NCBI RefSeq assembly: GCF_022693705.1
Contig: NZ_CP094288.1
Span: 1,256,443 to 1,320,442, forward strand
DNA: 64,000 nucleotides
Direction of reading: 5' to 3'
Source: Infirmifilum sp. NZ
Lineage (GTDB): Archaea > Thermoproteota > Thermoprotei > Thermofilales > Thermofilaceae
This document shows positions 32,507-41,253 of this stretch, in pieces. A program made the position numbers and the translations under genes. Below the pieces are notes generated by a model. It did no database searches. It saw only the letters and a program-made list of their open reading frames with translations, and was not told the DNA's origin. Position 1 is the first letter of the stretch; each line of letters begins with the position of its first letter.

Positions 32507-34368
32507 CCCTCCTTCGGCTGAATGGCTTTAGCCGGGCATATCGCAGCGCAGACCCCGCAACCGGTACACATGTCCTGCAATATCGCGACTTTCCCATCAG
32601 TATCTCGCACGATAGCTGGGCACGCAAACCTGTCAACGCATATCCCGCAGTTGATGCACTTCTCCTTCACAACGGTGTAACGCTTGAAGGACTCTCCTCT
32701 ACGCCTCCTCTCGCGTAGCACGAGAAGTGCGCAGGGCCGCCTGGAGATCACCACTGCTGGCTCACCCGTCTCTTTCAAGAACTTGAGGGCACGCTGAACC
32801 GAGTCTCTCACAGCGGTAACATCGTACGCGTCGACCGTCTCCACAAACCTCACTCCCACGGCTTTCGCGATGTCCTCGATGCGCACGGTAGGCCTCTGCT
32901 CGCCCATCGCCCCTACTCCAGAGCCAGGGTGGGGCTGGTGGCCCGTCATAGCAGTCACGCCGTTGTCCATGACGATGACGAGCAGGGGTGTTTTGTTGTA
33001 AACGGCGTTGATCAGCGCCGGGATTCCCGCATGGAAGAATGTGGAGTCGCCGATGAACGCTATAACAGGCTCGCTGCCGAACCTCGCGATCCCGAGCCCT
33101 ATCCCTATAGATGACCCCATGCTCCACGTGAAGTCGGCCATCTGGTAGGGCGGGTAAAAGCCCAGAGTGTAGCAACCAATGTCGTTAGCGTACACCGGCT
33201 TCACACCTGCACGCTGAGCCGCAAGCTTAACAGCGTAGTAGGTGGACCTATGGCCGCAGCCTGGGCATAGGACCGGGGGTCGCCTCGGGAGCTCCACCAG
33301 CGGGACTGGTGCTGGAGGAGCCTCGTAGGGTATGCCTAGGATCCTCGATATGCCCGCTTTCACAATCTCCTTGTTTAGCTCCCCGACCCGCGGGAGGACG
33401 TCCTTACCGTGAATTCTCGCAGGCATGCCTTCATCGTATGCGAGAATCTTCAACTGCCACTCCAACACAGGCTCGAGCTCTTCCACCACGACAACCTGCT
33501 TGTAGGAGAGCGCCTTCAGCGCGAGCCCGCGAGGTAGAGGGAAAACTGAGGCGAACTTGAATACAGGCAGCCTGACGCCCAGCTCTTCAAGAGCTTCCTT
33601 AACGTAGTTGTAGGCGACGCCTGAGACCACGATGGCGGTGTCTTCCTCACCCTCTTCAACTGAGTTGAACTTGAAGTCAGAGAGGTGCTTGGAAAGCTCT
33701 TCAAGCCTCTCAAGGACCTCTCTGTGCTTCACCAAATTGTAGGGAGGTAGTAGCGCCCACCTCTCGGGGTCTCTGTGAAACGAAGCCCCTCTACCATGCC
33801 TCACTAACTCGCCGAAGACCACGGGGGATCTGCTGTGGGCGAGCCTCGTCGTTGTCCTGAGGATCACGCTCATCCGGAACTTCTCCGATAGCTCGTAGAG
33901 CTCCCTCGTAAGGTCCTTGGCCTCCTGCACCGTGGATGGCTCAAAGACGGGGATGTTGGCGTGTATCCCGTATATCCTGTTATCCTGCTCGTTCTGGCTA
34001 CTATGGGCGTTCGGGTCGTCAGCGCTGACGATCACGAGGCCGCCCACGACTCCTGTGTACCCGAGGCTCATGAGAGGGTCAGACGCCACATTCAACCCTA
34101 CGTGCTTCATGGCGACGAGCGCCCTGAGGCCCATCATTGACACACCTATACCGACCTCGAGCGCCACCTTCTCGTTCGTGCTCCACTCAACGTAGATCCC
34201 ATAGTCCCTTGCAACCTCTGCCAGAGACTCGACTATCTCTGTCGAGGGAGTTCCCGGGTAAGCTGTAGCTGCCGAGATACCAGCTTCCAGCGCACCCCTG
34301 GCGATCGCCTCGTTCCCCAGCAGAAGCCTCCTCTCGCCGGGGCCACCGGAAATAACAGCTTTCGCCAC
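32503..34368 (-). CDS. iorA: Indolepyruvate ferredoxin oxidoreductase, alpha subunit
   Basis: The 621-residue protein has 'LLGNEAIARGALEAG' and 'AYPGTPSTEI' at the N-terminus, the TPP-binding 'GDSTFFHAG' near 430, 'MDNGVTAMTGHQPHPG' after it, and two ferredoxin-type clusters at the end ('CINCGIC...CP', 'CTGCGVCAAICP'). This is the complete IorA layout. The frame stays open to 34413, but GTG at 34368 is preferred since GTTTAATTC lies 27 nt upstream on this strand. It is the first gene of the iorAB operon, for peptide or amino-acid fermentation. Confidence 0.93.
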   Translation of the reverse strand: MAKAVISGGPGERRLLLGNEAIARGALEAGISAATAYPGTPSTEIVESLAEVARDYGIYVEWSTNEKVALEVGIGVSMMGLRALVAMKHVGLNVASDPLMSLGYTGVVGGLVIVSADDPNAHSSQNEQDNRIYGIHANIPVFEPSTVQEAKDLTRELYELSEKFRMSVILRTTTRLAHSRSPVVFGELVRHGRGASFHRDPERWALLPPYNLVKHREVLERLEELSKHLSDFKFNSVEEGEEDTAIVVSGVAYNYVKEALEELGVRLPVFKFASVFPLPRGLALKALSYKQVVVVEELEPVLEWQLKILAYDEGMPARIHGKDVLPRVGELNKEIVKAGISRILGIPYEAPPAPVPLVELPRRPPVLCPGCGHRSTYYAVKLAAQRAGVKPVYANDIGCYTLGFYPPYQMADFTWSMGSSIGIGLGIARFGSEPVIAFIGDSTFFHAGIPALINAVYNKTPLLVIVMDNGVTAMTGHQPHPGSGVGAMGEQRPTVRIEDIAKAVGVRFVETVDAYDVTAVRDSVQRALKFLKETGEPAVVISRRPCALLVLRERRRRGESFKRYTVVKEKCINCGICVDRFACPAIVRDTDGKVAILQDMCTGCGVCAAICPAKAIQPKEG

Positions 34369-34406
34369 AATCTTTAAGTCGAGGCTGAGAATTAAACCTA
34401 TTCGTG
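34366..34406. promoter_or_regulatory. Interleaved divergent promoters of iorA and the SecB-like gene
   Basis: On the minus strand GTTTAATTC (34389-34397) precedes iorA GTG 34368 by 27 nt. On the plus strand CTTTAAG (34372-34378) precedes the SecB-like GTG 34404 by about 27 nt. Each start codon lies next to the other gene's TATA box, all within about 40 bp. Confidence 0.5.
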
Positions 34407-34808
34407 CAAACATCCATAGCCTTCACCTACCTACAGGCTGAAAAAATCACAGAGCCACCCCAGGGGCCGCTAAACGTCAACATGCAGCTCAACTTCCCAT
34501 TAAACGTTACAGCCACCGGAAACCAGCTTACGGCGGAGTTCATAGCCAGCGTCGAGAGCGCACCCCCCGTCTTCTCGGTGAAGGTGAAGGGAAAGTTCTC
34601 AGCAGTCGGTGACAGGTCCGAGCTGGAGGAGCTGAGCTCCAAGCTCCTGCGCGGCCCCCCTGACCCTCAGCTCCTGCAGCTCGTAACATCAATGGTTTTC
34701 TTCGAAGTGATGCTCCTACTGAAGGAGCTGGGGATCCCACCCATGCTACCGATCACCCCGCCCCAGCAGCCATCACAGCAGCCTCCCGACACCTTCCGGC
34801 CTCTGTGA
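34404..34808 (+). CDS. SecB-like chaperone-fold protein
   Basis: The 134-residue protein has beta strands 'NVNMQLNFPLNVTATGNQLTAEF', then 'PPVFSVKVKGKFSAVGDRSELEEL', a helix and 'LGIPPMLPITPPQQP'. This order (F-x-V-x-V-x-G-x-F-x-V, then helices, then G-x-P-P-x) is typical of SecB and of the archaeal SecB-like fold. It could bind unfolded exported or regulatory proteins. The match is by pattern only. GTG 34404 is likely leaderless. A 4-nt overlap links it to the next gene. Confidence 0.55.
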   Translation: MQTSIAFTYLQAEKITEPPQGPLNVNMQLNFPLNVTATGNQLTAEFIASVESAPPVFSVKVKGKFSAVGDRSELEELSSKLLRGPPDPQLLQLVTSMVFFEVMLLLKELGIPPMLPITPPQQPSQQPPDTFRPL

Positions 34809-35677
34809 ACCCCATGCTCATCGAAGCCGTTTACGGCGAGACTTGTCCCGGGAACGTGTTCTCGATTACCCCATGGGGGGAAACCCCTCCCTGGGCTTAC
34901 GCGCCTGAGTGGCTTATCTCAGAGGCCCTCAAGCACGACGTGGGCTTGCGCAAGCCTGGGAGATTGACTGTGCTCCTAGCCGATGCCCCAGGGCCGCACA
35001 CCGTCCACAAGGCCGCTGCAGTCGAGCCGGATGACTGGTGGGAAGTCCTGCGAGTAGCCCTTTACATGGCTAAGCCGAAGCCGAGCAAGAGCGTGCAGCT
35101 CTTACCCTTCGCACCCGCCACGTCCGCGCTGGCCGCGCTTGGGCAAAAAGAGGCGTGTATTCACGCAGAAAGCCTTACAGCCGACTATCTCCACTCGCTC
35201 ATTCACGCTCTCTCCTCTTCGGGCACGGAACGCCTCGTTTTGGTGAACCCGCCGCAGTTCAGCCTGTGGCAAAAGCTCAGAACTTCGGGTGTCACTGGTT
35301 ACTCGTTTGCTAGGCACTTGGCTCTTCCCCGCGCGCTCCAGTTGGGTGCTCTCAGCAGGAGCAGATATAATCTCCGAGAGAACGAAGCGCTCGGCGCTGA
35401 TGTGCCGCTCTTTAAGTCTCCGGTGATTTTCCGAGAGCAGAGCCTCGTCAAGTATGCGTTTGGGGACGAGTCGGAGCTGGCCGTGGCCCTGCTGAGCGAG
35501 CTGGAGGCGAGTGGGGGCGTGATGAGCCACAGAGCGTTCATGGACACAGCGTCGAGCTTGGGTCCCAGCAGTAGAGGCATTGCTCGACGGTTACTGTTGT
35601 ACGGTTACGTGGTCTTTAGACAGGCGCAGGTGGAGCTAACGCTGAAGGGTATCTTCGCCTTAAGCGAGGTAAAATAA
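34805..35677 (+). CDS. Protein of unknown function, possible C-terminal winged helix
   Basis: The 290-residue protein is alpha/beta and soluble; no family is recognised. The C-terminal third ('LAVALLSELEASGGVMSHRAFMDTASSLG', 'RRLLLYGYVVFRQAQVELTLKGI') resembles a winged-helix domain. It begins with GTG overlapping the SecB-like stop by 4 nt, so the two proteins may work together. Confidence 0.6.
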   Translation: MNPMLIEAVYGETCPGNVFSITPWGETPPWAYAPEWLISEALKHDVGLRKPGRLTVLLADAPGPHTVHKAAAVEPDDWWEVLRVALYMAKPKPSKSVQLLPFAPATSALAALGQKEACIHAESLTADYLHSLIHALSSSGTERLVLVNPPQFSLWQKLRTSGVTGYSFARHLALPRALQLGALSRSRYNLRENEALGADVPLFKSPVIFREQSLVKYAFGDESELAVALLSELEASGGVMSHRAFMDTASSLGPSSRGIARRLLLYGYVVFRQAQVELTLKGIFALSEVK

Positions 35678-35688
35678 CAGGGCAGAAG

Positions 35689-35760
35689 TGGACCGGCCGG
35701 GATTCGAACCCGGGACCTCCCGCATGCCAAGCGGACGCTCTCCCACTGAGCTACCGGCCC
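35689..35760 (-). tRNA. tRNA-Ala(GGC)
   Basis: The 72-nt gene has acceptor GGGCCGG/CCGGTCC, giving the G3:U70 alanine identity pair, discriminator A, D-arm GCTC/GAGC, anticodon arm TCCGC-TTGGCAT-GCGGG (anticodon GGC) and T arm CCGGG-TTCGAAT-CCCGG. It has no intron. It is on the strand opposite to its neighbours. Confidence 0.96.
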
Positions 35761-35861
35761 TTGCAGACCCAAGGAGTTATGGTTATGGTTGCCTTATAGG
35801 CTTTTCGCCGTAAACCGACGAGGAGCATGCGAAAATGTTTAGTAGATGCTGGTCCCCCTAA

Positions 35862-37589
35862 GTGCGAAGGCTCATGGAGCTCGATATTCACCGGATTGCC
35901 CTTAAGTACGCTCTAGCTAACGCTGTGAAGTACGGTGGGAAGGCCGATGTAAAGGCCGTTGCAAGCAAGGTCTTCGCGGAGGTTCCAGAGCTGAGGGCTA
36001 GGGCTAGGGACGTCGTCGCGGTGGTCAGAGAGGTCGTGGAGAGAGTTAACTCGATGACCCTGGAAGAGCAGGAGAGAGAGTTGAGGGACGTGTGGCCTGA
36101 GGCCTTTGCCGGGGGGAGAAGGGAGGAGAGGAGGGGTCTACCCCCGTTGCCTGGGGTGGACGAGGTTGGAGGAGTCGTCGTAACCAGGTTTGCCCCGAAC
36201 CCTGACTTCGTGCTTCACCTCGGTAGCGCTAGGCCAGCGATCCTGAGCTACTACTACGCGAAGGTTATGTACAAGGGCAAGTTCATCCTGCGCTTCGAGG
36301 ACACTGACCCGAAGACGAAGCGTCCGATGCCTGAAGCCTACGACCTCATCAAGGAGGATCTGAGGTGGCTCGGGCTTAGCTGGGACGAAGAGTACGTGCA
36401 GAGCCAGAGGATGGAGATCTACTACGCTCACGCGAAAATGCTCATCGAGAGAGGCGGGGCGTACGTCTGCACGCACTCCAAAGACGAGATAAAGAGGTAT
36501 CGGGACGCCGGCTTGCCCGATCCCTGCTCAACGCTACCTCCGGATGAGCACCTCGAAAGGTGGGAAAAGATGCTCGCCGGGGAGTACGGTGAAGAGGAAG
36601 CGGTTCTCAGGGTAAAGACAGACCCCGCCCACCCGAACCCCTCTGTCAGGGACTGGATTGCCTTCCGCATCATAGACACGAAGAAGTACCCGCACCCGTT
36701 GGTCGGAGACAAGTACATCGTCTGGCCAACCTACAACTTTGCCTGCGCGGTGGACGACCACCTGATGGGGGTTACCCACATCCTGAGAGGAGAGGAGCAC
36801 GCCGTCAATACGCTTAAGCAGGAGTACGTGTACAAGCACCTCGGGTGGAAGCCGCCAGTAGGTATACACTTCGGCAGGCTCAACCTTGAGGGCATGATTC
36901 TGAGCAAGTCCGTCATAAGAAAGGGCATCGAGAAAGGGCTCTACGACGGGTGGGATGACCTGAGGCTTGGGACCCTCATAGCTCTCAGAAGGAGGGGGAT
37001 ACTGCCTCAGACAATATGGGACATGGTCTTCGAGGTTGGGATCAAGCCTTCAACCGCAACTATAAGCATCGAGAAGATCCACGCCCTGAACAAGAAGTAC
37101 CTCGAGCCGATATCGAACAGGTACATGTTTGTTCGAGAGCCTCTTCGCGAAGTAGAGCTCAGAGGGCTGCAAACCCCTGTCACAGCGGAGGTCGTGGTCC
37201 ACCCATCGTACCCCGAACGCGGCAAGCGCAGGATCCAGTTTAGCGAGCCGCGCGTCGTGGTAGAGAGCGACTCGCTCGCCGGAAGAAACGAGGTTAGGTT
37301 AATGGGCCTTGGAAACTTCCGGGTCGTTGACGGAGGGAGTACTCTAGAGTTCTTAAACAACGATGTTGGGTACGCTAAAGAGAGGGATCTTCAGATTATC
37401 CAGTGGGTCCCCAAGGAGGACAACAATCCTGGTCGCATCCTGAAGGTTGAGGGCGACACTGTAAAAGTTATAGCAGGCCTAGGAGAGCCGGCGACCCGAC
37501 AGCTCAAAAGGGAAGACAGAGTCCAGTTCGTAAGGATAGGTTTCATCAGAGTGGAGGAGCCCGGACTCTACGTCTTTACTCATGAGTAG
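35862..37589 (+). CDS. gltX: Glutamyl-tRNA synthetase, archaeal type
   Basis: The 575-residue protein has a helical N-terminal extension (1-100), then 'TRFAPNPDFVLHLGSARPA' (HIGH motif as HLGS, near 108-125), 'FEDTDP' near 147, 'DDHLMGVTHILRGEEH' near 305, and 'ILSKSVI' as the KMSKS-type loop near 347. The beta-barrel anticodon domain of archaeal/eukaryal GluRS follows. It charges tRNA-Glu. GTG 35862 lies about 25 nt after TTTAGTAG, suggesting a leaderless transcript; ATG 35874 is an alternative start. The 3' end overlaps the convergent Trm112-like gene by 14 nt. Confidence 0.95.
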   Translation: MRRLMELDIHRIALKYALANAVKYGGKADVKAVASKVFAEVPELRARARDVVAVVREVVERVNSMTLEEQERELRDVWPEAFAGGRREERRGLPPLPGVDEVGGVVVTRFAPNPDFVLHLGSARPAILSYYYAKVMYKGKFILRFEDTDPKTKRPMPEAYDLIKEDLRWLGLSWDEEYVQSQRMEIYYAHAKMLIERGGAYVCTHSKDEIKRYRDAGLPDPCSTLPPDEHLERWEKMLAGEYGEEEAVLRVKTDPAHPNPSVRDWIAFRIIDTKKYPHPLVGDKYIVWPTYNFACAVDDHLMGVTHILRGEEHAVNTLKQEYVYKHLGWKPPVGIHFGRLNLEGMILSKSVIRKGIEKGLYDGWDDLRLGTLIALRRRGILPQTIWDMVFEVGIKPSTATISIEKIHALNKKYLEPISNRYMFVREPLREVELRGLQTPVTAEVVVHPSYPERGKRRIQFSEPRVVVESDSLAGRNEVRLMGLGNFRVVDGGSTLEFLNNDVGYAKERDLQIIQWVPKEDNNPGRILKVEGDTVKVIAGLGEPATRQLKREDRVQFVRIGFIRVEEPGLYVFTHE

Positions 37590-37980
37590 GTTGCGAGAGG
37601 TTCCAGGGCTTTCCACCCATCACTATTTTCTCGGGTAGCTTCTCTCTCACGCTCTCGAGGAACTTCAAGTCACTCTCCTTTTTACGAAGGTTATCCGGGA
37701 GGATTATCGGGATCTCGTCTTTGATCGGCCACCACCTGCCGCACTCGGGGCAGTACAGGACACCTGTCTTCACCTCGTACTTGATGCACTCGTCGCACCC
37801 TGGGTCAGAACCCTTAAGCTCCTCAACCTTTACTCCCTTAAACGCGCAGTAGAGCTCGCAGGCGGGCTTGCTCTTGAAGGTGAAAGTCCTCTCGTATCGG
37901 ACTTTCTCGATCACGTAGAGCTCAAGGGGGAAATGCTTGTCGTAGGGGCACGCCAACAGATCCATTAAGCGGAACTTCAT
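37576..37980 (-). CDS. Trm112-like zinc protein
   Basis: The 134-residue protein starts 'MKFRLMDLLACPYDKHFPLELYV' and later has 'CDEC' and 'GVLYCPECGRWWPIKDEIPIILPD', the Trm112 pattern (first Cys, then C-x2-C and I-P-x-x). Trm112 activates several tRNA and ribosome-factor methyltransferases. An insert of about 45 residues with extra cysteines separates the halves. ATG 37980 is chosen since CTATATATTTT lies about 30 nt upstream and GGGGGTG immediately before; the frame continues farther but without sense. Confidence 0.8.
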   Translation of the reverse strand: MKFRLMDLLACPYDKHFPLELYVIEKVRYERTFTFKSKPACELYCAFKGVKVEELKGSDPGCDECIKYEVKTGVLYCPECGRWWPIKDEIPIILPDNLRKKESDLKFLESVREKLPEKIVMGGKPWNLSQPTHE

Positions 37981-38246
37981 ACACCCCCTGCAGGTCGCAC
38001 AAAATATATAGGTATTTTGGTTCCCACAAGCCCCCTTAATAATCATCTTTCTTCGGCCTCGAGTTCGCCCTACAGTGCAATGTACTGCTCGGTTGGTCTG
38101 CCCCGAGGAGTAGATGGGGGCGACGAACGGTTGCAACAACGCAGGTCGACACGGGGGAGAAGCAACTAAAAAATAGTAAGAAGTAACTTTTACCACGATT
38201 ACCCACTCAGAAACGAATATTAGGTCGAGTAACCGTAGGCTTTCCT

Positions 38247-39584
38247 GTGGCATTACCCACTAATATTTTCAGGGCATACGATATTCGAGGAGTATTCGGG
38301 AAGGACCTCACACCGGACGTTGTAGCCCTAATAGGGGCCGCTCTTTCCAACCTGGAACGCGGGGACTACTGCGTCTGCCACGACGTCAGATTCAGCTCTC
38401 CTATACTCGCGCGGGCACTGGCGAGCGGTCTGATGGGCGCGGGGTCTAATGTCGTCGACTCGGGTGTCGGGCCCATCGGAATGGCTATTTACGCCTCGAA
38501 GCACTTGGGCTACCACGTTGCTTACATTACGGCCTCACACCTCCCTCCTGAGTGGAACGGCATAAAGATGTTCAGGCCTGGCGGAGAGCCGATATGCCTG
38601 GGGGACATAGAGAGGATAAGAAGCTTGCTCGAATCGGGGGTGATGTGGGCTGGCTTGAGCGGCTATGGTTCGCTGCGTGCAAGGGAGATTCTCCCAGAGT
38701 ACATCAAGTTCCTTCACAAGGTTGGAGGTCACTCCGGAGGGCTTAGGGTGCTCGTCGACTGCGGGAACGGCTCGGCCTCTCTCGTGGTCCCAAGGCTCCT
38801 CAGAGACTTGGGCTATGAAGTCATCACGGTGAACTGCGACGTAGACCCACGTTTCCCGGTTAGAGGTAGCGAGCCCACACCTGAAAACACTGCGTACATG
38901 TCGGCTCTGATCAGGGACCTAAAGGCGGACATAGGGGTCTCATTCGACGGGGATGGGGACAGGGTGATATTCTTCGATGAGACAGGGTCGCCCCTGGCGC
39001 CCGAGCAGGCAGCTGTGGTGATGCTCCGCGCGATGGGCAGGGCAAACGTCGCCGCTAACGTTGAGTGTTCAAGCGTGGTTGACAGGGTTGTAGCCGAGAT
39101 GGGAGGCAGGGTCATACGCGTCCCCGTAGGCAGGATATTCATGATCCTCGACGCAGTTAAATCCGGGGCTGAGCTGGGCGTGGAGAGTAGCGGGCACTTC
39201 GTGACTTACAACGGCGTCAACTTGGACGACGGTGTGCTGTCTCTGCTCTTCATGCTTGAGGCGGTCGAGAAGCTGGGGGGCCCCGTCTCAAGATACCGCG
39301 TGGCGATGCCCCCTACCAAGAAGCTTAAGGTGGATGTTCCCGACGAGGAGAAGTTCAGAATCGTAGAAGCCTTAAAGAACAAGTACTCTGCGGAGTACGA
39401 TAAAGTTACCACAATAGATGGAGTGCGCGTGGACACCGATAAGGGCTGGTTCCTCGTAAGGGCTTCAAACACGGAGCCGGTGATAAGGGTCACTATAGAG
39501 GCATACAAACCGGAGGATCTCGGGCTCATTGAGAGAAAGGTACTGAGAGATATCGAGGAGCTGATCAAAGGAAAAGATAAATAA
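38247..39584 (+). CDS. Phosphomannomutase/phosphoglucomutase
   Basis: The 445-residue alpha-D-phosphohexomutase has 'FRAYDIRG' (8-15), the phosphoserine loop 'TASHLPPEWNG' with Ser97, metal loop 'DGDGDR' near 234-239, sugar loop 'ESSGHF' near 315 and phosphate loop 'RASNTEPVIR' near 415. It interconverts hexose 1- and 6-phosphates (Man or Glc). It provides sugar nucleotides for glycan or glycogen synthesis. GTG start. The ATPase stalk genes follow after 29 nt, with a TATA-like GATAAATAA at its 3' end. Confidence 0.93.
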   Translation: MALPTNIFRAYDIRGVFGKDLTPDVVALIGAALSNLERGDYCVCHDVRFSSPILARALASGLMGAGSNVVDSGVGPIGMAIYASKHLGYHVAYITASHLPPEWNGIKMFRPGGEPICLGDIERIRSLLESGVMWAGLSGYGSLRAREILPEYIKFLHKVGGHSGGLRVLVDCGNGSASLVVPRLLRDLGYEVITVNCDVDPRFPVRGSEPTPENTAYMSALIRDLKADIGVSFDGDGDRVIFFDETGSPLAPEQAAVVMLRAMGRANVAANVECSSVVDRVVAEMGGRVIRVPVGRIFMILDAVKSGAELGVESSGHFVTYNGVNLDDGVLSLLFMLEAVEKLGGPVSRYRVAMPPTKKLKVDVPDEEKFRIVEALKNKYSAEYDKVTTIDGVRVDTDKGWFLVRASNTEPVIRVTIEAYKPEDLGLIERKVLRDIEELIKGKDK

Positions 39585-39613
39585 CGACGTGTTTTACGTT
39601 ATCGGGATCGCCC

Positions 39614-39943
39614 GTGAGCATAGTCGCCATTGGCGCGACAGAGACCGTGGACCCTTTGAGGCTTCTGGGATTCGAGGTTATCAAGGTGGGCAAGAAGCCG
39701 AACGCCGAAGAGGTCGAGAATATAGTTTCGAAGATCCTCGAGAACAGGGTGGCTCTCCTGGAGGGCGAGATCTACTCCGCTGTTAGAGAACGCCTCAACC
39801 AGGTCACCTCGATAATGAAGGAACCGCCACTTGTCGTGGTAATCCCATCATCCGACAAAGCGTCCACTAACCGCCTGGAAGAGTTATATAGCAGGCTTTC
39901 GCTAGCCGTAGGGGTGAGGCTCAAATGGGTCACGAAAGGTTAA
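39614..39943 (+). CDS. atpF: A-type ATP synthase subunit F (first F-like protein)
   Basis: The 109-residue protein reads like the CheY-like subunit F of archaeal ATPases: 'IVAIGATETVDPLRLLGFEVI' at the start, 'ALLEGEIYSAVRERL' near 47 and 'PPLVVVIPSSD' near 70. Subunit F sits on the central stalk. It overlaps the following subunit-H-like gene by 19 nt, and the three genes F, H and E form an operon. Subunits A, B, D, C, I and K are not in the window. Confidence 0.75.
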   Translation: MSIVAIGATETVDPLRLLGFEVIKVGKKPNAEEVENIVSKILENRVALLEGEIYSAVRERLNQVTSIMKEPPLVVVIPSSDKASTNRLEELYSRLSLAVGVRLKWVTKG

Positions 39944-40275
39944 GAAGCGCTGCTTCGTTGACGGATGAGCTAGACATCAGGGTAATACTGGAGGAGCAGA
40001 GGAAAGCCGAAGCCCGTGTGGCTGAGGCCAAGAAGATCGCTGACGAGATTATCGCAAAGGCGCGCGAGCAGGCTAAGCTGATGCTTTCTAAGGCCCAAGA
40101 CGTAGCCCTAGACGAGAGCGTGAAAAGAATGCTCGAGGAGGAGTTGCGCAAGGTTCAGGAGAGCCTGGATGCCCTTGAGAGAGCTGAGCGCCAAAAGCTG
40201 AAGATGGTGAAGATCGCCCTGGCGAAGAACGAGAACGAGGTACGGAAAGCCCTGCTTGAAGCTCTCCTTAGGTGA
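39925..40275 (+). CDS. A-type ATP synthase subunit H (peripheral stalk)
   Basis: This 116-residue protein is one long amphipathic helix: 'VILEEQRKAEARVAEAKKIADEIIAKAREQAKLML', matching the short coiled-coil subunit H/G that pairs with subunit E in the peripheral stalk. Its position just before the E gene (4-nt overlap) supports this. Confidence 0.75.
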   Translation: MGHERLRSAASLTDELDIRVILEEQRKAEARVAEAKKIADEIIAKAREQAKLMLSKAQDVALDESVKRMLEEELRKVQESLDALERAERQKLKMVKIALAKNENEVRKALLEALLR

Positions 40276-40916
40276 TGCGCATGAGCACGAACAAAAGCCT
40301 GATGGAGGTGCTGATCGAGGAGCTCAGGGCTGCTGCCGAAGAAGAGAGCCGCAGAATTTTAAAGGAGGCCGAGGAGCAGGCCCAGAAAATACTCCAGGAA
40401 GCCGCTGCAAGAGCAGAGGAGATAAGGGCTCAGAGGATTAAGCAGCTCATCGCTGAGGCGCGCCAGAAAGCTGAGAGCGAGCTAGCGCCGAGGAGGCTTG
40501 AGATAAGGCGTAAGTATTTGGCAGAGAGGTACAGTTACGCCCTCAACTATCTTGAGAGCATGCTGTCCCAAGTGGTGCGCGAGCTCAAGCAGAACCCCGA
40601 GTACTACGACATATTCCTTTCTCGCAGGCTCGAGGAGGCGATTCAGAGTATGCGTGCCTCCAAGCTGGTCGTACACCCGTGTACCGGCGACTCCCAGAAA
40701 GTCCACAAGATAATCAGAGAGAAGTTGACCGCTCTCTCAAAGCTGAAACCTGACCTCGAGGTGTCGCTAGGGGAGGAGGTGGAGTGTAGCGGGGGGATAA
40801 TCGCGGTCTCCAGCGACGGGAGGGAGTACTATAACGGAACGCTTGAGGCGAAGTTGACTGAAATAAGGGAGAAAACGTTCCCAGAGCTCCTAAGCACGCT
40901 CCTAAAGCTCCGCTAA
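40272..40916 (+). CDS. atpE: A-type ATP synthase subunit E (peripheral stalk)
   Basis: The 214-residue protein has a charged coiled-coil N-terminus (about 10-90, 'EELRAAAEEESRRILKEAEEQA') and a globular C-terminus (about 120-210) ending 'EVECSGGIIAVSSDGREYYNGTLEAKL', the conserved tail of subunit E (GG-x-x-V-x-S-x-D-G). It joins subunit H to form the stator that holds the A3B3 head. GTG 40272, ATG 40275 and ATG 40281 are all possible starts. Its stop overlaps the convergent F-like gene by 4 nt. Confidence 0.88.
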   Translation: MMRMSTNKSLMEVLIEELRAAAEEESRRILKEAEEQAQKILQEAAARAEEIRAQRIKQLIAEARQKAESELAPRRLEIRRKYLAERYSYALNYLESMLSQVVRELKQNPEYYDIFLSRRLEEAIQSMRASKLVVHPCTGDSQKVHKIIREKLTALSKLKPDLEVSLGEEVECSGGIIAVSSDGREYYNGTLEAKLTEIREKTFPELLSTLLKLR

Positions 40917-41188
40917 GAGTTCACGGGCTTCGGAACCCGGTTTGTCTCAAGCTCGACGATCGCTGGGAAAGGATTCCGGTATTTTATTTCGGAGAGCTTG
41001 CTCTTTCCTATCTGATTGGCAATGACGTCATCGACTAGCAAAAGGTCCACGTCCATTTTCCTAACAACCTCGTCTATCACCTTGAGGGCTTCCTGAGCCC
41101 CTGAGACTACGTACACCTTGTCCACGCCACTCTTGAGCATAGCCTTCTCTAAATCGCTTAGCACTACCGCACCGATCCTTAACTTCAT
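40913..41188 (-). CDS. Second ATPase subunit-F-like protein
   Basis: The 91-residue protein (from ATG 41188) also resembles subunit F: 'KLRIGAVVLSDLEKAMLKSGVDKVYVV', 'DVDLLLVDDVIANQIG' and 'PFPAIVELETN'. It lies on the opposite strand, tail to tail with the ATPase E gene (4-nt overlap). Both F-like genes in the window have the CheY-like order. One may be the real subunit F and the other a diverged paralogue. GTG 41212 would add eight residues at the N-terminus. Confidence 0.6.
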   Translation of the reverse strand: MKLRIGAVVLSDLEKAMLKSGVDKVYVVSGAQEALKVIDEVVRKMDVDLLLVDDVIANQIGKSKLSEIKYRNPFPAIVELETNRVPKPVNS

Positions 41189-41253
41189 ACCAGTCTTAAA
41201 CACCTGGTCCACCCTTAAGGCAGAGCGTTGCGTGGCAATAGCTTATCGCGGCT

